A program made the translations under genes and the position numbers. DNA of 64,000 bases from Chthoniobacterales bacterium (GTDB lineage Bacteria; Verrucomicrobiota; Verrucomicrobiia; Chthoniobacterales; UBA10450), in assembly GCA_035274845.1 (NCBI GenBank), contig DATENU010000016.1:1-64000 (forward strand). Direction: 5' to 3'. Below, piece after piece: positions 44,586 to 54,095 of this stretch. The notes under the pieces are model-generated. The model saw nothing but the letters and a program-made list of their open reading frames with translations. It did not search any database and was not told the origin of the DNA. Each line of letters opens with the position of its first letter. The stretch's first letter is position 1.

Positions 44586-45728
44586 TTAGAATGGTTTTTC
44601 GGGTTGCGTCTGAAACTCGCGCACCAACGCCTTCTTGCGCTGATGCCTCGAGACGGCCAGATCCACCAGCCGTGACAAGAGCTCCCGGTAGCTGATCCCG
44701 GAGGCTTCCCACATTTTTGGATACATGCTGATCGAGGTGAAACCGGGAATGGTATTCAGTTCGTTGAAGAAAAACTGACCCGTTTTGCGATCAAGGAGCA
44801 GATCCACCCGCGCCATCCCTTCGCATTCGATCGCGGAGAAGATTTGCCCCGCGATTTCCTGGGCCCGTTCCGTCCGCGGCGCATCGAGCCTGGCGGGGAT
44901 GATCAATTCCGCGCCCTTTTCGTCGAGGTATTTGGCCTCATAGGAATAAAATTCGTGGGTCGGATTTACTTCGCCCGGGACACTGACCAGCGGCTCGGCT
45001 CCAGGATCCGGATTTTCCAGCACCGACAACTCGATTTCGCGCGCGTTGATCGCCACTTCGATCAGAACCTTGGTGTCGTAGCGGAACGCGTCCTCCAGCG
45101 CCGCGTCGAGTCCGCTTGGTTCGGTTACCTTGTGCACGCCGACACTCGAGCCCAGGTTGGCCGGCTTCACGAAGACCGGATACCCAAGTTCTTTCTGAAT
45201 CTTCTCCGCCGCCTCGCGCTTTGGTTTCTTCCAAGACTCGGACTTCAACGAAACATAAGGAACGATCGGAACGCCGGCGTCACGAGCCACGCGTTTCGCC
45301 ATCTCCTTGTCCATCGCCACGGCCGACGCGAGCACTCCGCATCCGACGTAGGGGACGTCCGCGAGTTCGAGTAACCCCTGGATGGTTCCGTCTTCGCAGA
45401 GAGGGCCGTGCACGACTGGGAAAACGACGTCGATTGCCTTGTCTTCCCCGCTTTCGCCCAAATGAATCAGCGCACTGCCATCGCTCGCCTCCGGAACATT
45501 GGGCGGGAGCACGACCTTCGGTGCATCCTTGAATACAGGAAGTGATTTTTGCCCTTCCAGCAATGAAATGTCGTTGAGATGCCAGCGACCCTGTTTATCG
45601 ATTGCGACCGGCACGATTTCGAAACGCTCCCGGTCCAGATGATTGATGACCGAAGCGGCCGATTGCAGCGAAACCTCATGTTCCCCCGACCGGCCGCCGT
45701 ACAAGACTGCCACGCGCACCTTCCGCAT
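44586..45728 (-). CDS. ddl: D-alanine--D-alanine ligase
   Basis: The product is 380 aa. It makes D-Ala-D-Ala for peptidoglycan precursors using ATP. Motifs: N-terminal VAVLYGGRSGEHEVSLQSA, substrate loop VVHGPLCEDGTIQGLLEL, ATP-grasp PVFVKPANLGSSVGVHKV, the EVAINAREIELSVLEN strand, YEAKY, and the metal site VDLLLDRKTGQFFFNELNTI with PGFTSISMYPKMWEASGISY. The order is that of Ddl with the usual domains and a normal length. It is last in a minus-strand cluster, 28 bp after acnA. Confidence 0.95.
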   Translation of the reverse strand: MRKVRVAVLYGGRSGEHEVSLQSAASVINHLDRERFEIVPVAIDKQGRWHLNDISLLEGQKSLPVFKDAPKVVLPPNVPEASDGSALIHLGESGEDKAIDVVFPVVHGPLCEDGTIQGLLELADVPYVGCGVLASAVAMDKEMAKRVARDAGVPIVPYVSLKSESWKKPKREAAEKIQKELGYPVFVKPANLGSSVGVHKVTEPSGLDAALEDAFRYDTKVLIEVAINAREIELSVLENPDPGAEPLVSVPGEVNPTHEFYSYEAKYLDEKGAELIIPARLDAPRTERAQEIAGQIFSAIECEGMARVDLLLDRKTGQFFFNELNTIPGFTSISMYPKMWEASGISYRELLSRLVDLAVSRHQRKKALVREFQTQPEKPF

Positions 45729-45756
45729 AATTCGATCGGTTTTCGCTCTCGGGAGT

Positions 45757-48648
45757 TCAGCTGCGCGCCATTAGTTCGCGCAGGACAAATGGCAAAATGC
45801 CTCCGTGACGGTAGTAATCGATTTCGATCGGCGTATCGATTCGCAACTTCACCGGAATGGATTCGTCCTTCCCGTTTTTGCGCGCGATCTTGAGCGTCAC
45901 GGTCTGTCCGGGCTGGATCGCGTCCGACAATCCGGTCACCGAATAAATTTCCGAACCATCGAGCCCGAGAGTCTGCGCGTTGGTTCCGTCCGCGAACTGC
46001 AACGGCAGCACACCCATGCCGACGAGATTCGAGCGATGAATCCGCTCAAAGCTTGCTGCGACAACCGCTTTCACCCCGAGCAATCGCGTCCCTTTCGCCG
46101 CCCAGTCCCGGCTCGAGCCGGTCCCGTATTCGTGCCCGGCCAGGATAACGAGCGGCACCCCTTCCATCTGATACTCCATGGCCGCGTCGAAGATCGACAT
46201 TTCGTCTCCGAGTCCGGCATTCCGGTTCCCGAAATATTTCGTCACGCCGCCTTCCGTTCCCGGGACCATCAGGTTCTTGATCCGGACATTCGCGAACGTG
46301 CCGCGCGTCATGACCAGGTCGTTTCCGCGCCGCGAGCCGTAGCTGTTGAAGTCCACCGGCTCGATGCCGCGCGACTTCAGATATTGCCCTGCCGGCGAAG
46401 TCGGCTTGATCGCGCCCGCCGGGGAAATGTGATCCGTCGTCACCGAGTCGCCGAAAATGCCAAGCGGACGCGCGTCCCGAATATCGCCAATTGTTCCCGC
46501 CGACATCGAGAAATTCGCGAAGAACGGCGGCTGATGAATGTAGTCGCTCTTCTCATCCCACTCGTAAATTTCGCCAACGCTCGACGGGATATCATTCCAC
46601 TTCGGATTTTGTCCGGCGAAATCCCGGTAGAGCCGGCGGAAAACTTCCGGGGTAAGGGCGGACTGCATGGTGTCGCGGATCTCGGCGAGCGTCGGCCAAA
46701 GATCACGCAGATAAACTTCCTTGCCGTCGGAGCCGCGCCCCATTGATTCCTTGGAAAGATCGAGATCGACCCGGCCGGCGAGAGCGAAGGCGACGACCAG
46801 CGGCGGCGACATCAGGAAGTTTGCCTTGATGTTTTGGTGCACGCGCGCCTCGAAGTTGCGGTTTCCGGAAAGCACCGAGGCCGCGACGAGATCGTGTTCG
46901 CTAATTGCTTTCTCGATCTTCGGATGAAGCGGGCCGGAATTGCCGATGCAGGTCGTGCACCCGTACCCGACGATATTGAACCCGAGCCGATCGAGATAGG
47001 TTTGAAGCCCCGTTTTCTGAAGGTAATCGGAGACCACGCGTGAGCCGGGGGCGAGCGAGGTTTTCACGGCCGGATCGATTTTCAGCCCACGCTCGACCGC
47101 TTTCTTGGCGAGGAGGCCTGCGGCGAGCATAACGCTCGGATTGCTCGTGTTCGTGCAACTCGTGATAGCCGCGATCAGAACGCTGCCATGCCCAATCCGG
47201 CTTTGGCCGTGGGCGAAAGTCTCGCCCGGTTTCGCGTCGATTTCGTCAACCCGATCCGGCGTTGGACGGTTCGCGACCATCTCAATCTTGTTCCGCTCAT
47301 CGCCGGGCTGGATCCCCTGGTCAGTCTTATCGGTGGAAGCCATTTCGCCCTGGACCGGCGGCGTGCCGTTCAGGTTGACGAAATGAAGCTTGCCGAGATC
47401 GCCGTTGGCCTTGCCGTATCCCCCATCAGTAAGCGGCTTCTGCAGGAGCGAGCGGAAAACATCGCCCAGCTCCGGAAGGTTCACGCGATCCTGCGGACGT
47501 TTCGGTCCAGCGACGCTCGGTTGGACGTCGCCAAGATCTAGCTCGAGATCGACGCTGTAATCAATTTCGCCTTTCCGCGGCATCCCGAACATTTTTTGGG
47601 CGCGGAAATAATTCTCGAACGCAGCGCACTGTTCGTCCGTTCGTCCGGTCGCCCGCAAATAATTGACTGACTCGCTATCGACGGGGAAATAGCCCATGGT
47701 CGCGCCGTACTCCGGCGCCATGTTTCCGACTGTCGCGCGATCGGGCAGGGGAAGCGACGCCGCGCCTTCGCCATAAAACTCGACAAACTTCCCGACGACT
47801 TTTTGGGCCCGCAGCATCTGGGTAATGTGCAGCGCCAGGTCGGTCGCGGTGACGCCTTCGCGCAGTTGGCCAGTCATGTGAACGCCCACCACTTCCGGCG
47901 TCAGAAAATAGACAGGCTGCCCGAGCATTCCCGCTTCCGCTTCGATGCCGCCGACGCCCCAGCCGACGACCCCGAGCCCGTTGATCATCGTCGTGTGCGA
48001 ATCCGTTCCAACGAGCGTGTCGGGGTAAAATATTTCCGGTCTCTGGTCTCCGCTTTCCGGTTTCGATGACAACACGCCCTTCGCGAGATACTCGAGATTA
48101 ACCTGGTGCACGATCCCGATCCCGGGCGGCACGAGGCCGAAAGTTTTAAAGGCCTGCTGGCCCCATTTCAGGAATTGGTAACGCTCCCGGTTCCGCTTGA
48201 ACTCCATTTCCATGTTCAATTGGAGAGCCTGCGCCGAGCCCGCGAAATCGACCTGGACCGAGTGATCGACCACGAGGTCCACCGGAACGAGCGGCTCGAT
48301 GATTTTCGGATCGCCGCCGAGCTCCTTCACGGCGCTCCGCATCGCGGCCAGATCCACCACCAGCGGGACACCGGTAAAATCCTGGAGAACAATCCGCGCG
48401 ACGACAAACGGGATCTCCTCGTTCGCCGGCGACTTCGCGTTCCAATTCGCCAGCGTCTCGACATCCTTGCGCCGGACCTTTTTTCCATCGCAGTTCCGCA
48501 GAACGGACTCCAGCACGATCCGAATGCTGACCGGTAACCGCGAAACTCGCCCGATGCCCTGTTCTTCCAGCGTCGGCAGCGAGAAGAGCGATCCTTCGCG
48601 GCCGCCACCCGCGTCGAATTTCTTTAGCGTCTTGAATTCGTCGTTCAC
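45757..48648 (-). CDS. acnA: Aconitate hydratase A
   Basis: GTG 48648 gives 963 aa ([20 protein letters not shown]); the ORF is open to 48981 but that is the peroxiredoxin gene in another frame. It isomerises citrate and isocitrate in the TCA cycle with a [4Fe-4S] cluster. Motifs: [50 protein letters not shown] and [14 protein letters not shown] (the cluster cysteines), and the swivel domain [18 protein letters not shown]. It is about 70 aa longer than the E. coli enzyme, mostly from an extra stretch between [10 protein letters not shown] and the SCTN loop. The start overlaps the peroxiredoxin stop by 4 bp (GTGA). Confidence 0.95.
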   Translation of the reverse strand: MNDEFKTLKKFDAGGGREGSLFSLPTLEEQGIGRVSRLPVSIRIVLESVLRNCDGKKVRRKDVETLANWNAKSPANEEIPFVVARIVLQDFTGVPLVVDLAAMRSAVKELGGDPKIIEPLVPVDLVVDHSVQVDFAGSAQALQLNMEMEFKRNRERYQFLKWGQQAFKTFGLVPPGIGIVHQVNLEYLAKGVLSSKPESGDQRPEIFYPDTLVGTDSHTTMINGLGVVGWGVGGIEAEAGMLGQPVYFLTPEVVGVHMTGQLREGVTATDLALHITQMLRAQKVVGKFVEFYGEGAASLPLPDRATVGNMAPEYGATMGYFPVDSESVNYLRATGRTDEQCAAFENYFRAQKMFGMPRKGEIDYSVDLELDLGDVQPSVAGPKRPQDRVNLPELGDVFRSLLQKPLTDGGYGKANGDLGKLHFVNLNGTPPVQGEMASTDKTDQGIQPGDERNKIEMVANRPTPDRVDEIDAKPGETFAHGQSRIGHGSVLIAAITSCTNTSNPSVMLAAGLLAKKAVERGLKIDPAVKTSLAPGSRVVSDYLQKTGLQTYLDRLGFNIVGYGCTTCIGNSGPLHPKIEKAISEHDLVAASVLSGNRNFEARVHQNIKANFLMSPPLVVAFALAGRVDLDLSKESMGRGSDGKEVYLRDLWPTLAEIRDTMQSALTPEVFRRLYRDFAGQNPKWNDIPSSVGEIYEWDEKSDYIHQPPFFANFSMSAGTIGDIRDARPLGIFGDSVTTDHISPAGAIKPTSPAGQYLKSRGIEPVDFNSYGSRRGNDLVMTRGTFANVRIKNLMVPGTEGGVTKYFGNRNAGLGDEMSIFDAAMEYQMEGVPLVILAGHEYGTGSSRDWAAKGTRLLGVKAVVAASFERIHRSNLVGMGVLPLQFADGTNAQTLGLDGSEIYSVTGLSDAIQPGQTVTLKIARKNGKDESIPVKLRIDTPIEIDYYRHGGILPFVLRELMARS

Positions 48649-49139
48649 TTCAGTTCCGCCAGTTTCGCTTTGATCTTGTCGAAACTCGGCAGCTCTTTCG
48701 CGTCGTCGTTGCTCTCCGCGTATTGGATCACGCCGTTGCGATCGACGATGAAAGCCGAGCGTTTCGGCACGCCGCCCATCCCGAGGTTTATCTGCGGCAG
48801 GAACGAGTCGTAGACCACGTCGTATTGGTTGGCGACCTTGTGCTCGTAATCGCTCAACAGGGTTACGGAGATATTTTCCTTCTTCGCCCACGCTTCCTGC
48901 GCGAACGGGTTGTCGCCGCTGATCCCGTAAACCGTTGCATTCATCCCGGCGTAATTGTCCAGCTCCGAGCTCTGGCCGCACATTTCCGTCGTGCAGACCC
49001 CGGTGAAAGCCATCGGGAAAAAGAGGAGCAACGTGTTGGTCTTGCCGAAATTGTCGCTGAGCTTGACCTGTTTGGGTCCTTCAGCGGTCTTGGTGGGGAG
49101 AGAAAAATCGGGAGCTTTTGTTCCAACTGCGAGTGCCAT
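48645..49139 (-). CDS. Peroxiredoxin (AhpC/TSA family)
   Basis: ATG 49139 gives 164 aa, with a good ribosome site (AGGAG, minus strand, about 49146-49150). The peroxidatic Cys49 lies in [14 protein letters not shown], with a second Cys54 five residues on. The thioredoxin-fold strings [23 protein letters not shown] and [17 protein letters not shown] are present. It reduces peroxides using thiol donors. Being upstream of and coupled to acnA is sensible, since the aconitase cluster is peroxide-sensitive; that link is inference. Confidence 0.9.
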   Translation of the reverse strand: MALAVGTKAPDFSLPTKTAEGPKQVKLSDNFGKTNTLLLFFPMAFTGVCTTEMCGQSSELDNYAGMNATVYGISGDNPFAQEAWAKKENISVTLLSDYEHKVANQYDVVYDSFLPQINLGMGGVPKRSAFIVDRNGVIQYAESNDDAKELPSFDKIKAKLAELK

Positions 49140-49226
49140 ATGAATCTCCTGTTTGGGTTGATCGGGGGAGATCAAGTATAGAAACAGCGGGGACATGGTC
49201 AAAAAGTTTAAGGCGAAGGTAATGCG

Positions 49227-49715
49227 ATGGAACTTCTTTGGTGGTTGATTGCGATTGTGCTGATGGCCGTTGGGCTGATCGGGACCGTGCTGCCGCTGGT
49301 TCCCGGCGCAGTCGTTATCCTGGCTGCGGCCATTCTTCATCAGGTAATGGTCGGACCGGGAAAGAGTCTTGGCTGGTGGAATATCGCGGGGTTGATCGTC
49401 CTGACGCTGTTGTCCTACGCCTTGGAATTCGGGAGCGGATATTTCGGCGCGAAGCGGTTCGGCGCCACGAAATGGGGGGCCTTCGGCGCTACGATTGGGA
49501 CGATCGTCGGCCTGTTCTATCCGTTTCCGGGACTATTGATCGGACCGCTGGTTGGCGCCATTGCCGGAGAGCTGGTAGCGGGCAAACGTCTGGTTAGCGC
49601 AGGCCGGGCGGGCTGGGGCACGGTTCTGGGCAATTTGGCCGGAATCATCGGCAAACTCGTGATCGCCCTCGCGATGGTCTGCTGGTTTCTGGTTGCCGTG
49701 CCGTCGCCGATTTAA
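49227..49715 (+). CDS. DUF456 membrane protein
   Basis: The product is 162 aa with Gly-rich hydrophobic segments: LIAIVLMAVGLIGTVLPLVP, IAGLIVLTLLSYALEFGSGY, WGAFGATIGTIVGLFYP and LVGAIAGELVAGK, then a final helix GIIGKLVIALAMVCWFLVAV. This is the DUF456 pattern, with glycine-zipper-like repeats. Function is unknown. It is divergent from the peroxiredoxin gene (88-bp gap) and begins a run of plus-strand membrane protein genes. Confidence 0.85.
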   Translation: MELLWWLIAIVLMAVGLIGTVLPLVPGAVVILAAAILHQVMVGPGKSLGWWNIAGLIVLTLLSYALEFGSGYFGAKRFGATKWGAFGATIGTIVGLFYPFPGLLIGPLVGAIAGELVAGKRLVSAGRAGWGTVLGNLAGIIGKLVIALAMVCWFLVAVPSPI

Positions 49716-49784
49716 ACGGGGCGGCAGCCTGAAACAGTCTTGGCCGGACACGAACGGCTGTGTAATTCTGGGCGGCGAAGATTT

Positions 49785-50471
49785 ATGATAGAGCGCGTCA
49801 AAGCTCTGTTGCGTGGCGATGCCGAGCAATTGGCGAAATGGCTGGCCGCGCCAGACCTGCGGTCGGTGGCGGGTTGCCTTATCATTATCTTGATTGGATC
49901 GGGACTTTACGGTTTCACCCTCGGCCTTTGGCGCGCGCCCCTGCAGTCGCTTTACACGGCGATCAAATTTCCTGTCCTGATTTTTCTCACGTGTGGCGGC
50001 AACGCGTTGCTCAATGGCATGCTCGCCCAGATTCTCGGGGCAGGTCTCTCCTTCAAGCAGACCTCGCTCGCCATTCTCATGAGCTTCGCCATCGCGGCGA
50101 TCATTCTGGGTGGATTTAGCCCGATCACTCTTTTTATCTGGTTCAACGCGCCTCCGCTTGCTTCTGAAAGCGCTTCGCTAGGGCACAGCCTCATGTTGTT
50201 TGCCCATGTCTGTGCTATCGCTTTCGCCGGCCTCATGGCCAACCGGCGCGTGCTCGACCTGCTTCGAAAAGTGAGCGGCGATTCGAGGACCGCATTTGTC
50301 GTATTATTGAGTTGGCTGGCCGGTAATCTGTTTCTCGGCGCTCAGCTGGCGTGGAATTTGCGACCTTTCATCGGTCATCCCACCCTGGAGGTGCAATTCC
50401 TGCGGGATAATCCGCTCTGGGGGAATTTTTACGAACACGTCTGGTACGCTATCCGAGAAGTCTTTCTCTAA
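49785..50471 (+). CDS. Multi-pass membrane protein, first of a paralogous pair
   Basis: ATG 49785 gives 228 aa (MIERVKALLRGDAEQLAKWL). Six or so hydrophobic helices follow a short cytosolic N-terminus; the first contains IIILIGSGLYGFTLGLW. The helix pattern and the motifs LYGF..G, A.KFPVL and WNLRPFIG match the next protein (AYGVVVG, APAKLVLG, TTLRPLIG). The pair recalls Yip1-like membrane proteins that some annotation pipelines label as actin-binding WH2-domain proteins. No function can be assigned from sequence. Confidence 0.6.
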   Translation: MIERVKALLRGDAEQLAKWLAAPDLRSVAGCLIIILIGSGLYGFTLGLWRAPLQSLYTAIKFPVLIFLTCGGNALLNGMLAQILGAGLSFKQTSLAILMSFAIAAIILGGFSPITLFIWFNAPPLASESASLGHSLMLFAHVCAIAFAGLMANRRVLDLLRKVSGDSRTAFVVLLSWLAGNLFLGAQLAWNLRPFIGHPTLEVQFLRDNPLWGNFYEHVWYAIREVFL

Positions 50472-50490
50472 GAACCCCATCCCACCACCC

Positions 50491-51237
50491 ATGCAAAATC
50501 CAACCCAACAACCCCCGCGACTCCCGCGGGCTGCCAGACTCGCGTTCGAGCCGATGCCTGCCGGCAAATCACCGCTTTTGATAATCGAGACCCTGCTAAA
50601 ATTTCCCGGTCGCATCATTTACGAATTGCAAAACAACTGGCGCGCCGACCTGAGCGGTTGGCTGTTTGCTTTTGCCCTGGCAGGCATGGCTGCTTACGGG
50701 GTGGTCGTAGGGAGCTTTTCCGGTGGCGCTCAAATCTGGATTGCGCCCGCCAAACTTGTCCTCGGCACTCTTTTGTCGGTCCTCATCTGCCTTCCAAGTC
50801 TCTACATCTTCGCCGGTCTGGCCGGAATGGACGTCCGATTTCGCACTGTTATTGGCGTTCTTTTTGCCGCGGTCGCTCTTAGTGCCTTGCTCTTGATCGG
50901 TTTCGCGCCGGTGGCCTGGATATTCTCGCAATCAACCGATTCCATTCCCTTTATGGGTGGATTGCACCTGATCCTTTGGGTGATCGCCATCAGTTTTGGA
51001 CTGCGTTTGATTGGCGCGATGGGACGCCTGTTGGCCGGCTCAGGAGGTCAGATGAACCTATGGAGTCTGATCTTCATCCTGGTTTGTCTGCAAATGACCA
51101 CGACTCTCCGGCCCCTCATCGGCACCTCGGACCGTTTTCTCCCGGGCGAAAAGAAATTCTTCCTCACCCATTGGTTCGACAGCCTTAACGGAAAGAAGTC
51201 CGGCGACTCAAAAGGCCGTCACGAAAATCCAAATTGA
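50491..51237 (+). CDS. Multi-pass membrane protein, second of a paralogous pair
   Basis: The product is 248 aa, starting 19 bp after the previous gene, so in the same operon. A Pro-rich cytosolic N-terminus of about 50 aa is followed by about six helices (LFAFALAGMAAYGVVVGSF, LGTLLSVLICLPSLYIFAGL, VIGVLFAAVALSALLLIGFA, LHLILWVIAISFGLRLIGAM, FILVCLQMTTTLRPLIG) and a charged tail. It is similar in layout to the upstream gene. The role is unknown. It ends 65 bp before rnpB. Confidence 0.65.
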   Translation: MQNPTQQPPRLPRAARLAFEPMPAGKSPLLIIETLLKFPGRIIYELQNNWRADLSGWLFAFALAGMAAYGVVVGSFSGGAQIWIAPAKLVLGTLLSVLICLPSLYIFAGLAGMDVRFRTVIGVLFAAVALSALLLIGFAPVAWIFSQSTDSIPFMGGLHLILWVIAISFGLRLIGAMGRLLAGSGGQMNLWSLIFILVCLQMTTTLRPLIGTSDRFLPGEKKFFLTHWFDSLNGKKSGDSKGRHENPN

Positions 51238-51638
51238 ATGCGGTGAGATCGGGCGTTCAACTCCCTGATGTCTCGCTTTCCGGATTGTGCTAAGTTACGC
51301 GCGATGGCAGATGATCGCTCCGGAGCAATTCGGAGAGGAAAGTCCGAACACCATACGGCAGCATGCCGCGGAAAACACGCGGGCGCCGCAGTCGCAAGGT
51401 TGCGGTGACGGAAAGTGTCACAGAAAAGACACCGCCGGTTCTTTGGCAACGAAGGTCAGGCAAGGGTGAAAAGGCGAGGTAAGAGCTCACCGCTCGCGGA
51501 GCAATCCGCGAGGCACGAAAAACCCCATGTGGTGCAAGACAAAACAGAGGCAGGACAGCCGGCTCCGCAGACCCTCGGGTATCGTCGCATCACGGTTACT
51601 GTAGCGGCGGTCTCTGACCGCCGATCATGGTTCACCGG

Positions 51639-51660
51639 GCGTCCCGCGCGAGCGGGATGA
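51639..51660 (+). repeat. REP-like hairpin, GTCCCGC..GCGGGA type, copy 2 (inside rnpB)
   Basis: GCGTCCCGCGCGAGCGGGAT, then GA. Same arms as 43336-43357, in a variable helix of RNase P RNA. Confidence 0.55.
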
Positions 51661-51673
51661 GATAAATGATCAT

Positions 51674-51695
51674 CCGTCCCGCATCTGCGGGAGCG
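51674..51695 (+). repeat. REP-like hairpin, GTCCCGC..GCGGGA type, copy 3 (inside rnpB)
   Basis: CCGTCCCGCATCTGCGGGAG, then CG. It is placed between the GATAAATGATCAT and GACAGAATTCGGC conserved segments, where other RNase P RNAs such as that of E. coli have only a few bases. Confidence 0.55.
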
Positions 51696-51724
51696 ACAGA
51701 ATTCGGCTTACAGCCATCAAAATG

Positions 51725-51754
51725 AAGGGCGCTTTCGGAAACGAAGGCGCCCTT
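51725..51754 (+). terminator. Hairpin terminator between rnpB and the TonB receptor gene
   Basis: AAGGGCGCTTTCG pairs with CGAAGGCGCCCTT across a GAAA tetraloop: 13 bp with one G-U pair. It sits between two convergent transcripts, so it may stop both. There is no long U run on either side, so efficiency is uncertain. Confidence 0.6.
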
Positions 51755-51802
51755 CCGCTATCCTAGCGCCAATCGGCGATTTCAGCCCGCGCCGTGTGAT
51801 GC

Positions 51803-53920
51803 TCACCAATTCCAAGAAACGCCACCGTAAAACGCCCGACCGTCCCCCGGATGAAAAATTCGGGCGTCGGGGGCCGTCCGCGCGTCGGCAATTGGATCCA
51901 CGGCGGCCGCAAAGCGTTTGTTGGTCAGATTCTTTGCTTCGAGAAAAACGGAAAGGCCCTTTTTCGATCGAAATCCAATTTTTAATCCAAGAAGCGCGTA
52001 GGGATCGGCGAAGAGGGTGTTGGCCTGGTCCACGGGATAACGAGCGAGATTACACTGCAAATTCGCCCCAGCGTAGAAGCCGGCTGCGTTTTCATAAAGC
52101 AAATCCGTTTCATAAAAATGCATGGGAACGCCGGCGATACGGTTGGCACCATAAACCGGATCGCCGTCGAAATGAAAATCGTTCAGGGTGTAGGTTTGAC
52201 TGAACGTGAGCCGATCTCCGGCATCGTCTTTTTTCTTTTCCTGGAAGAGTGATTCCAATAATTCGATCTCAAGGCTCGCTTCCATCCCCCGGTGCTCCGA
52301 TCGGGAGACATTGACGGCTCCGATCTCGTTTCCCTGGGCGTCATTCAATTCGAGCAGTTCGTTCCGTAACCAGGAATGGTAGAGCGACAATTCCCACTCG
52401 AAGCGCCCGTGCTCGCCTCGCGTGCCCAGCTCCAGCGTCCGTGCCCTTTGCGGCTGTAATGGTGTGTAAACGACGCTGGAATTTGGACCGTCCGCAAACT
52501 CGACCATGTTATCGAAGGAGGGGGGCTGCCAGCTCCCGCTGAAGTTCCCGAAAAGCTGATTGCTTTCATCGATCTCGTAGATCATTCCGATCTTCGGGTT
52601 CCAGCCGTAAAATGTTTGTTCGTGCGACTGGTTTCCTTCGTCGTCGCCTAAGAAATGGTCATCGAATTGACGTCGGGCATAGATCGCCTGCATCCCCAGA
52701 AGAATGGAGAGCTGTTCCGTCAGGTAATGCTGGTTCTCGACATAGAGCGGCGCGTTAATTGCAATTGTGGTCGCCAGGGCCGTCGTTTCTCCGCGGGTCC
52801 CGCTCAGGTTCTCGAAGTTCTGGGAAACTTCCCTCTCGAATTGGGGGCTGAAGCCGGCGGTGAAAATATTGCGCCGGCCAAATAGCTCGTCGTGCGTCAC
52901 GAAAGTCAGACTGCCGCCAAAATTGTCCGAGTAGAATGCGGTGAGGCCCTGTCTGAAATCGGATTGGAAAAACCCGCGTTCCTCCATGTTTCGATGAAAC
53001 CAGAACAGACCTGCGTCGAATTCACGCCCGTCGTCTCGATAGCTGATCTTGTCGGCAAGGCGAATCAGCTCCCACTTCTTGTCAAAATCCTCAGCCACGG
53101 CGTCCGCATTCGCCTGTCCCGGATCATTCCTGAATTCTTCTTTGGTCAATCCGCCGGGCAATTGGCGATCGACCCGGTCGAGCGTCACATAGAATCTGTT
53201 TTCGAGATGCTCGCTGACCTTGGAGCCGACATCGCCGAAAATCCGTTCTGTGTTCTCTCTACTGTGATCGCGAAACCCGCCGCGCGACCGGCCCATGACC
53301 GAGCCGATGTAATCGACCGGACCTGACGCGCCGCCAAAACTGATCTGGCCGCGGAAGTATCCGAAGCTCCCGCCTTCGAGTCGAAGTCGGAAGCGGTCGG
53401 CCTCGTAGCCGGTGACGGTCACGAGATTGATCGCCCCCCCGAGGGTAAGGGAGCCGTATTTGAAGGCATTGGCTCCCCGAAACACCTCCGCGTACTTGAC
53501 CGTAGCCAGGTCGAAGTCTTCCAGGATGGCTTCGCCATCAGCCTGGTTGAGGGTGAGTCCGTCCAGCATGAACTGCACGCCCAGCGGCTCGTTCTCCGAC
53601 AATATTCCCGAACCGCGAATTGAGACTTTGGTGATTTCCGTTCCGTTATCCGTTTGCAGGAACAACCCGGGAGTTCGTTTCAGGAGATCCTCGAAATTCG
53701 ACCCGCGCCCACGTTCCATTTCTTCCGCGCTTCTCAAGCTGAAGCCTCCGGGGATCTCGCGCTTCTGTTCCGCGGCTTGGGTGAAAGAGGGGGAAGTCAA
53801 CGATTCCAGCTCCGCCGGCGCGGTCACGATGACAGGGGACATGGCCTCCTGGGCATTTGTCAAAATGGCGCTGGCAAGGAACGGGAAAACCGCAATGAAA
53901 ATCAGCTTGGATTGGCGCAC
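51803..53920 (-). CDS. TonB-dependent outer-membrane receptor
   Basis: GTG 53920 gives 705 aa starting VRQSKLIFIAVFPFLASAIL, a signal peptide ending near NAQ; the frame is open to 54136 but that region overlaps the divergent TIR gene. The plug domain (about 50-165) has GGFSLRSAEEMERGRGSNFE, LLKRTPGLFL and SIRGSG; the barrel has repeated aromatic-ended strands and finishes FYGGVSWNW with a terminal aromatic, as needed for barrel assembly. It resembles FecA/FhuE-type siderophore receptors but the ligand cannot be deduced. There is no adjacent exbB, tonB or transporter. Confidence 0.88.
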   Translation of the reverse strand: MRQSKLIFIAVFPFLASAILTNAQEAMSPVIVTAPAELESLTSPSFTQAAEQKREIPGGFSLRSAEEMERGRGSNFEDLLKRTPGLFLQTDNGTEITKVSIRGSGILSENEPLGVQFMLDGLTLNQADGEAILEDFDLATVKYAEVFRGANAFKYGSLTLGGAINLVTVTGYEADRFRLRLEGGSFGYFRGQISFGGASGPVDYIGSVMGRSRGGFRDHSRENTERIFGDVGSKVSEHLENRFYVTLDRVDRQLPGGLTKEEFRNDPGQANADAVAEDFDKKWELIRLADKISYRDDGREFDAGLFWFHRNMEERGFFQSDFRQGLTAFYSDNFGGSLTFVTHDELFGRRNIFTAGFSPQFEREVSQNFENLSGTRGETTALATTIAINAPLYVENQHYLTEQLSILLGMQAIYARRQFDDHFLGDDEGNQSHEQTFYGWNPKIGMIYEIDESNQLFGNFSGSWQPPSFDNMVEFADGPNSSVVYTPLQPQRARTLELGTRGEHGRFEWELSLYHSWLRNELLELNDAQGNEIGAVNVSRSEHRGMEASLEIELLESLFQEKKKDDAGDRLTFSQTYTLNDFHFDGDPVYGANRIAGVPMHFYETDLLYENAAGFYAGANLQCNLARYPVDQANTLFADPYALLGLKIGFRSKKGLSVFLEAKNLTNKRFAAAVDPIADARTAPDARIFHPGDGRAFYGGVSWNW

Positions 53921-54095
53921 GAGACGGTCAGTAGAGTCCGTCTTCGCCGGTCGAACACAAGTTCGCCGTGCGCCTTGCAAGAAGCGACTGGCTAAATGAT
54001 CATCTCCCGAAGAAATCTGTTCAGGCAAGCGAGCCGATGCCTGGCAGAAATCGCGCGACTGCGCCGCAGGTTCATGATACTCCTCGTTCCTCCAG

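Larger units (their letters stand above)
51303..51718 (+). ncRNA. rnpB: RNase P RNA (bacterial type A), with REP-like hairpin insertions
   Basis: This is the catalytic RNA that matures tRNA 5' ends. Signature strings in order: GAGGAAAGTCCGAACACCA (51337 region), ACGGAAAGTGTCACAGAAAA, GGGTGAAAAGGCGAGGTAAG then AGCTCACCG, ACCCCATGTGGTGCAAGACA, CTCGGGTA, GATAAATGATCAT and GACAGAATTCGGCTTACAG. The closing helix P1 pairs GATGGC (51303-51308) with GCCATC (51713-51718). Between GGGTA and GATAAATGA, and between ATGATCATC and GACAGAATTCGGC, the peripheral helices are replaced or extended by hairpins matching repeats elsewhere in the window (51598-51622, 51639-51660, 51674-51695). The core looks intact. 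Confidence 0.9.
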
